Shown here: positions 58,952 through 64,000 of the stretch, one piece after another
How the letters are laid out: every line of letters begins with the position of its first letter
How positions within the stretch are numbered: position 1 is the stretch's first letter
Assembly: GCF_000250655.1 (NCBI RefSeq)
Contig: NC_016935.1
Location: 3,800,001-3,864,000, forward strand
DNA: 64,000 bases
DNA from: Paenibacillus mucilaginosus 3016
GTDB lineage: Bacteria > Bacillota > Bacilli > Paenibacillales > NBRC-103111
Direction of reading: 5' to 3'
The notes under the pieces: model-generated
Database searches by the model: none
Told to the model about the DNA's origin: nothing
Seen by the model: only the letters and a program-made list of their open reading frames with translations
Position numbers and translations under genes: made by a program

Positions 58952-59734
58952 ATGCGGTTGGAGGAACAAGTGGTGATCGTGACCGGCGCCGGCAAAGGAA
59001 TCGGGAGGGGGATTGCCGAGCAGTTCGCTTCGGAAGGGGCGATGGTGATCGTGGCCACCCTGGTTCCCGAGGAAGGAAGAGAGACGGAATCGGCTATTCG
59101 TGAGAGGGGAGGGAAAGCGATATTTATCGAGACGGATGTGAGCTCGGAAATCAGCATCATTCGCATGATGGATCATACGGCCCGTACCTGCGGACGCATC
59201 GATGTGCTGGTGAATAACGCGGGCATCACCGTCTTTAAGCCTCTGCTGGAAGCGACGGTTGAAGAGTGGGAGAAGGTGATGAATATCGACCTTCGGGGCG
59301 TCTTCCTGTGCAGCAAGTACGCAGCGCTTCAGATGAAGAAGCAGGGGAAGGGGGCGATCATCAACATCTCATCGAATCACGCCAAAGCCACGCTGCCGGA
59401 TACGGAAATGTACGCAGCGGCGAAAGCGGGCGTGAACGGAATGACACGCAGCATGGCCCTGAGTCTCGGGAAGCACGGGATCCGCGTGAATGCGATATGT
59501 CCCGGGTTCACGGATACGCCCCATTACCGGAAGTGGCTTCAGGCAAGCGGCCATGCGTCCGTTGTAGAGGAGGAAGTGCTTGCGCTGCATGCCGGCAGCC
59601 GGATCAGCACGCCCGGGGATATTGCCCGGCTGGCGGTATTTCTGGCCTCGGACGATGCTGAGATGATTACCGGCACGGAGATGCTGATCGACGGCGGGAT
59701 GTCCGCCCGGCTGTATAACTCCAGGCTGTGTTAA
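58952..59734 (+). CDS. SDR-family oxidoreductase (glucose/galactose dehydrogenase-like)
   Basis: The 260-residue protein is a classical SDR: TGAGKGIGRGI near 11, NNAGIT near 88, catalytic Ser in ISSNHAK, YAAAKAG and ICPGFTDTPHY. It ends with MITGTEMLIDGGMSARL. With the enolase-superfamily dehydratase and the GH35 enzyme downstream, it could oxidise a released sugar to the lactone or aldonate (De Ley-Doudoroff-like route), which is inference. AGGAGAG precedes ATG 58952. Confidence 0.88.
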   Translation: MRLEEQVVIVTGAGKGIGRGIAEQFASEGAMVIVATLVPEEGRETESAIRERGGKAIFIETDVSSEISIIRMMDHTARTCGRIDVLVNNAGITVFKPLLEATVEEWEKVMNIDLRGVFLCSKYAALQMKKQGKGAIINISSNHAKATLPDTEMYAAAKAGVNGMTRSMALSLGKHGIRVNAICPGFTDTPHYRKWLQASGHASVVEEEVLALHAGSRISTPGDIARLAVFLASDDAEMITGTEMLIDGGMSARLYNSRLC

Positions 59735-59750
59735 AACTAGGAGGGTGCCT

Positions 59751-60899
59751 ATGAAAATAACAAGCTATGAGCTGTTCCAGGTTCCGCCCGCGGTGGCTGT
59801 TTCTTAAGATAGAGACGGATGAAGGGATTACAGGCTGGGTGAGCCCGTCGTGGAGGGGCGCGCTGCTACCGTGAAGGCATGCGTTCACGAGCTGATGGAG
59901 TATCTGACCGGCAAGGATCCGCTCCGGATCGAAGATCACTGGAACCTACTGTACCGCTCGGGCTTCTACCGCGGCGGCCCCATTCTGATGAGTGCGATCG
60001 CCGGGATCGACCAGGCTCTGTGGGATATCAAGGGCAAGTATTACCATGCCCCGGTGTACCAGCTTCTTGGGGGCGCCTGCCGCGATTCCATCCGCGTGTA
60101 TTCGTGGATCGGCGGCGACCGGCCTTCCGATGTGGCCCGGGAGGCGAAGAAGGTGATGGATATGGGCTTTACGGCGATCAAAATGAACGGTACCGAGGAG
60201 CTTCAATATATCGATTCCTATCGCAAAATCGACGAGACCATCGCCCGGCTTGCAGCCGTCAGGGATGCCTGCGGGAAGGAGCTTTCGATCGGAGTAGATT
60301 TTCACGGGCGGGTACATAAGCCCATGGCCAAGATCCTGGCGAAGGAGCTGGAGCCCTTCCGCCTGATGTTCATCGAGGAGCCGGTGCTGGCGGAGAATAA
60401 CGAGGCGCTGCGCGAGATTGCCCGGCATACCTCCATCCCCATCGCGACCGGCGAACGCATGTATTCCCGCTGGGACTTCAAAGGCCTGCTGGCTGACGGG
60501 GTGGTCGACATCATCCAGCCGGACCTGTCCCATGCGGGCGGGATCACCGAATGCAAGAAAATCGCCGCCATGGCTGAAGCGTACGACGTGGCGCTGGCTC
60601 CGCATTGTCCGCTGGGCCCGATTGCGCTGGCCGCGTGCCTGCAGCTGGATGCGACGGCGCACAACGCTTTTATTCAAGAGCAGAGCCTAGGCATTCATTA
60701 CAACGAATCGAATGATCTGCTCGACTATCTCTCCAATCCGGCTGTGTTCACCTATCAGGATGGTTATGTCCAAATCCCGCAGGGGCCGGGACTTGGGGTA
60801 GAGATCAATGAAGAATATGTAAGGAAAATGGCCGAAGCCGGGCACAACTGGCGAAATCCGGTATGGCGGCACCAGGACGGCAGTATTGCCGAATGGTAA
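59751..60899 (+). pseudogene. Enolase-superfamily sugar-acid dehydratase, two compensating indels
   Basis: Joined frames give about 382 residues similar to mandelate racemase/D-galactonate dehydratase proteins: [18 protein letters not shown] near 87, KMN near 145, VDFHGRVHK near 183, [10 protein letters not shown] near 210, ATGERM near 240, [12 protein letters not shown] near 262 and [18 protein letters not shown] near 288. The metal and base residues (Asp, Glu, Glu, His) are present. Near the start, an extra C at about 59787 and a missing G at about 59838 put 16 codons out of frame and expose a TAA at 59805. A GTG at 59850 could start a shortened product. Confidence 0.8.
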
Positions 60900-60924
60900 C
60901 CTGCAAGCGAATGAAGGAGGAGCA

Positions 60925-63246
60925 GTGGCGTTGAACCTATTGTCCATGAAGCTGAGCGGCACCCCTAAAGCCATCTCACACGGCAAACTTGGGGATTGCA
61001 GGGGTATCAACCCGAAGGGTGAATCCATCGGATTCACCAACTTCTATATGACCCGGGACGGGGAACCCGTTATTCCCGTTGTGGGGGAATTTCATTTCTC
61101 CCGGTTTTCCAGCCTGCATTGGGAAGAGGAGCTTCTCAAGATGAAGGCGGGCGGCGTAACGATCGCCGCTACATATATTTTCTGGATTCATCACGAGGAA
61201 GAGGAAGGCTGTTTCCGCTGGGGGGAGCATCTCGATCTCAGGCATTTCGTCGACCTGTGCGGCAAACTGGAGCTGCCGGTCATCCTGCGGATCGGCCCGT
61301 TCTGCCATGGAGAAGTTCGCAACGGGGGGATCCCGGATTGGGTATTCCGCAAGCCGCTGGAGATTCGTTCGAATGACCCGCAGTACCTGGCCCTGGTGCG
61401 AAGACTGTACCGCGAGATCGGCAAACAGATCAAGGGGCAGCTGTTTCAGGACAGCGGCCCGGTGATCGGGATGCAGTTGGAGAACGAATTCATGCACTGC
61501 GGTGCGCCGCTGGACGCCTGGGGATATCAGAGCCGCGTCTTCATGTCCTCCGGCAGGGGAGGCAATGAGCACCTGGCTGAGCTGCGCCGGATTGCGGAGC
61601 AGTCCGGGATGAAGCCGGTCTTCTTCACGGCTACGGCCTGGGGAGGGGCGGCCGTACCCGAGACGGATACGCTGCCGATGCTGGCCGGGTATGCGTATAC
61701 GCCGTGGATTCCGAATCAGCCGCCGAGCCGCGAGTACATCTATCGCGATTTGCATGCGAAGCCGATGGAAGCCGTGGGCTATGACACGCTCCAATATCCA
61801 GTCGCGTACTGCGAGATGGCGGGGGGCATGCAGGTCAGCTATACGGCACGCCCGAAGGTAAGCCCGGACAGCGTCGAAGCGATGACCCTCGTGAAGCTGG
61901 CGAGCGGAAGCAACCTGCTCGGCTATTATATGTACCATGGGGGCTCCAACCCCCGGGGCGAGACTGCGTATCTGAATGAGTCGGGCCTTCCCCGAATCAC
62001 CTATGACTATCAAGCCCCGCTGGGCGAGTTCGGCCGGATGGGCCCATCGTATGACCGCATTCGCTCGCTGTCCCTGCTGCTGGATGCCTTCGGGCCGGTC
62101 CTGGCACCGATGGGCACGGAGCTGCCGGAGGGCCAATCCGAGGTGAAACCAGAGGATGTGGAGACGATCCGCTGGTGTGTTCGGCAGAAGGACGGAGGCG
62201 GTTTCCTCTTCCTGAACAACTTCCAGGATCATGTGGAGCTGCCGGATCGCGAGGGGGTCCGCGTCGAACTGGACACAGGCGTGGGAACCGTATCCTTTCC
62301 CCGGGAAGGCACGATGGTCCTCCGGAGCGGAATGGGGGCCGTCCTGCCGTTCCAGCTGGAGCTGTATGGGCTTCATATCCTCTCTGCCACCGTGCAGCCG
62401 CTCACGAAGCTGGATTCGGACGAGGAGCCGCTGCTTGTGTTCCAGGCCCTGAGCTCCATCCCGCCGGAGATGATCTTGGATAAGCAGACGGCGGCAGGCA
62501 TTACTGCGCCAGGCGGGGAAGTGATTGAGGAGGATTCGGTCTGGACCGTTAAGCCGGCCGTCGGGCAGGGCCATTGGGTCGAGGTCCGGAGAGCGGACGG
62601 AGGCAAGGTAAGGATCGCCGTACTCTCCCGGGAAGAAAGCCTGCAGGCCTATAAGCTGAAGCTGTGGGGAGAAGAGCGCCTGGTGCTGAGCTCTTCCCGG
62701 CTGTATGCGCACGGCGAGCGGCTGGTGTGTACGTCAGAGGGGAGTCACACTTGGGAGGTGGCCGTCTATCCTCCAGTGGCTTCAAAACTGAAGACGAGCA
62801 CGGGCGGCATTACGGTGAAGAGGGCCGATGGTTTTGCTGTCTATCGCATCTCTGTGCACGCTTATGAGCCCGAGCTGTCGGTCAGCATCACCGGCGGGAA
62901 GCATGCGGCGGTCCGGATCGACCCGGCGTGGCCCGAGCAGGTGAGCGACGTGTTTCTCGAGATCGATTATTCGGGGGATGTGGCTGCCGCCTACCTCGGA
63001 GGAGAGCTGCTGACCGACCATATCCACTACGGCGAAGTTTGGCCGATCGGCCTCAAGCAGTTTCAGAACGAGCTGGAGCAGGAGGCGCTGCACCTGTCCA
63101 TTACCCCTTTGCGCCAAGGAGAGGTTCATACGTTCGTCAATCAGGCGCTTGTCGAACGGTTTGAAGGGCAGGAGATTGCCGCATTCCACCGGATTGAAGC
63201 GACGCCCTATTACCAGGCTGCCTTATCGATAGTTTATAGCGAATAA
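60925..63246 (+). CDS. Glycoside hydrolase family 35 beta-galactosidase
   Basis: The 773-residue protein starts from GTG 60925, four bases behind AAGGAGG. The TIM barrel (about 25-360) has FYMTRDGEPVIPVVGEFHFSRF near 38, LRIGPFCHGEVRNGGIPDW near 118, acid/base Glu188 in MQLENEF and nucleophile Glu297 in YCEMAGGM. C-terminal beta domains follow. No signal peptide is seen, so it acts inside the cell on beta-galactosides taken up elsewhere. It forms an operon with the SDR and dehydratase genes. The nucleophile motif differs from the common EYPVGW type. Confidence 0.9.
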   Translation: MALNLLSMKLSGTPKAISHGKLGDCRGINPKGESIGFTNFYMTRDGEPVIPVVGEFHFSRFSSLHWEEELLKMKAGGVTIAATYIFWIHHEEEEGCFRWGEHLDLRHFVDLCGKLELPVILRIGPFCHGEVRNGGIPDWVFRKPLEIRSNDPQYLALVRRLYREIGKQIKGQLFQDSGPVIGMQLENEFMHCGAPLDAWGYQSRVFMSSGRGGNEHLAELRRIAEQSGMKPVFFTATAWGGAAVPETDTLPMLAGYAYTPWIPNQPPSREYIYRDLHAKPMEAVGYDTLQYPVAYCEMAGGMQVSYTARPKVSPDSVEAMTLVKLASGSNLLGYYMYHGGSNPRGETAYLNESGLPRITYDYQAPLGEFGRMGPSYDRIRSLSLLLDAFGPVLAPMGTELPEGQSEVKPEDVETIRWCVRQKDGGGFLFLNNFQDHVELPDREGVRVELDTGVGTVSFPREGTMVLRSGMGAVLPFQLELYGLHILSATVQPLTKLDSDEEPLLVFQALSSIPPEMILDKQTAAGITAPGGEVIEEDSVWTVKPAVGQGHWVEVRRADGGKVRIAVLSREESLQAYKLKLWGEERLVLSSSRLYAHGERLVCTSEGSHTWEVAVYPPVASKLKTSTGGITVKRADGFAVYRISVHAYEPELSVSITGGKHAAVRIDPAWPEQVSDVFLEIDYSGDVAAAYLGGELLTDHIHYGEVWPIGLKQFQNELEQEALHLSITPLRQGEVHTFVNQALVERFEGQEIAAFHRIEATPYYQAALSIVYSE

Positions 63247-63302
63247 ATATCGAGCTGGCTGACCGGAATGGGCGTTATATGAAGGAAGGGAGCCGGGAAC
63301 CC

Positions 63303-63332
63303 AAACAGCGATGCAGCCCAGCATCGCTGTTT
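63303..63332. terminator. Bidirectional terminator
   Basis: AAACAGCGATGC (63303-63314) pairs perfectly with GCATCGCTGTTT (63321-63332), between the GH35 gene and the convergent DUF5050-like gene. Confidence 0.85.
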
Positions 63333-63335
63333 TCA

Positions 63336-64000
63336 TCAGGGGGCCATATCTTCCGTTACAAGTGTAAGATGTTCTTTCGTACTGAAGGGTGTGAATTGGA
63401 TGACATACCAATAGGGATCCACACTATACAATTCTCGGCCATAGCCAACCGTGGCATGCTTGGAATAACCGGTTCCATCGATCCGTATTTTAGTAACATC
63501 AATATGAGAACCATGGCTTATTTTCCCTTGCAGAAAGTAAATCCACCCATCCCGGTATTGTAAGGAACTAAGTTGTCCGCTGCTGTCCCATACGTTCACC
63601 GTGTAGAGCTGGATGGACGTGGAACCGTCAAGACTAGTTTTGTAGATGCCATCGGTATCGCCTACCACCTTCGTATGATAGATCCACCCATCGACAATCA
63701 AGGGATTACTGAACAGATGTTTATCCGCTTGTTTTTTTCCCCGGCCGGATAAGTCCGTTTGAAATACATCGTAGGTTTCGTTTTGCTGGAAAAAGAGCTG
63801 CTGATTGGAGATAAAAAACCGGTGAATGCCCTTTTCCGGGATGATCTTCTCAGTGGATGAACCGTCCGTTTTCATACGGCTGATCCCGGAATCAGAGGTC
63901 TCCAAAAAATAAATCCAGTCTTGGTCCACTGCAAGCTGAGAAGCGGAAACAGCGGATAGCCTGGTCCGCTCCGTTCCATCTTGACGAATTTTATAGATCC
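63336..64000 (-). CDS. DUF5050-like beta-propeller protein, partial at window edge
   Basis: The open frame runs from the stop at 63336 to the window edge, giving the last ~221 residues. Repeats of the form WIYFLExxDSGISRMKTDGSSTEKI, WIYHTK...IYKTSLDGSTSIQL and WIYFLQGK...KIRIDGTGYSKH are typical of DUF5050 propellers, which are usually exported and often follow stalk or copper-amine-oxidase-like domains. The N terminus lies outside the window, so location and full domain set cannot be judged. Confidence 0.78.
   Translation of the reverse strand, partial: IYKIRQDGTERTRLSAVSASQLAVDQDWIYFLETSDSGISRMKTDGSSTEKIIPEKGIHRFFISNQQLFFQQNETYDVFQTDLSGRGKKQADKHLFSNPLIVDGWIYHTKVVGDTDGIYKTSLDGSTSIQLYTVNVWDSSGQLSSLQYRDGWIYFLQGKISHGSHIDVTKIRIDGTGYSKHATVGYGRELYSVDPYWYVIQFTPFSTKEHLTLVTEDMAP

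Noticed and set aside
60976..62712. 578-codon antisense frame over the GH35 gene
   Set aside because: The composition is typical of antisense reading of GC-rich genes; no start signal and no motif.

Overview
The window looks like a chromosomal segment of a high-GC Paenibacillus-type Firmicute. The evidence is strong AGGAGG-type ribosome binding sites, GTG and TTG starts, a nfeD-flotillin pair behind a SigW-like promoter, an IS1182-family transposase of a type common in Paenibacillus, and many transporters, carbohydrate enzymes and one-component regulators. Genus is inferred from gene content; no rRNA or tRNA gene was seen.

Layout. 0-7 kb: a phosphodiester-glycosidase-like protein, nfeD-floT, an IS inserted into the terminator hairpin behind floT, and a MATE pump. 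7-17 kb: udk, a short-chain dehydrogenase (SDR) with a decayed partial duplicate behind it, a GH13 glucosidase, an iron alcohol dehydrogenase, an ordered array of small hairpins, an MFS carrier, HIT and GNAT proteins. 17-23.3 kb: a divergent TetR region, a secreted lichenase (GH16), a tripartite tricarboxylate transporter (tctB-tctA-tctC), and three tiny genes encoding hydrophilic proteins on the minus strand. 23.3-26.7 kb: relics and AT-richer cargo (an rlmCD fragment, a barstar-like gene with an in-frame stop, an unknown gene, an AraC/effector regulator, a secreted bulb-lectin-type protein). 26.8-32.1 kb: a catabolic cluster (GntR, MFS carrier, SR1P-like small protein, split transketolase, SDR) tied together by a repeated ACTT-N7-AAGT operator. 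32-36.5 kb: two small membrane-anchored proteins, an RTX-repeat protein and a Gfo/Idh/MocA oxidoreductase. 36.6-40.7 kb: a Fur-box-controlled siderophore ABC transporter. 40.7-53 kb: small regulator-plus-enzyme units (MarR, ArsR/SRPBCC/YdeI, MerR/F420-reductase-like, TetR/zinc alcohol dehydrogenase), several with operators that can be read directly from promoter dyads, plus a broken GDPD gene and a DUF4317 gene. 53-63.3 kb: a glycan-degradation region with two AraC regulators, a GH2 enzyme, a cellulase-like TIM-barrel enzyme, an SDR, an enolase-superfamily dehydratase broken by two compensating indels, and a GH35 enzyme. The window ends inside a DUF5050-like gene.

How the genes work together: most units pair one regulator with one or a few enzymes or a transporter, which fits a soil or rhizosphere bacterium that feeds on plant polysaccharides. 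I found no obviously new defence or mobile system. The most unusual items are the hairpin array at 12991-13241, the three tiny genes at 22747-23222, the transketolase regulon with its operator set, the RTX-repeat protein in a Gram-positive background, and the IS that sits in a terminator loop.
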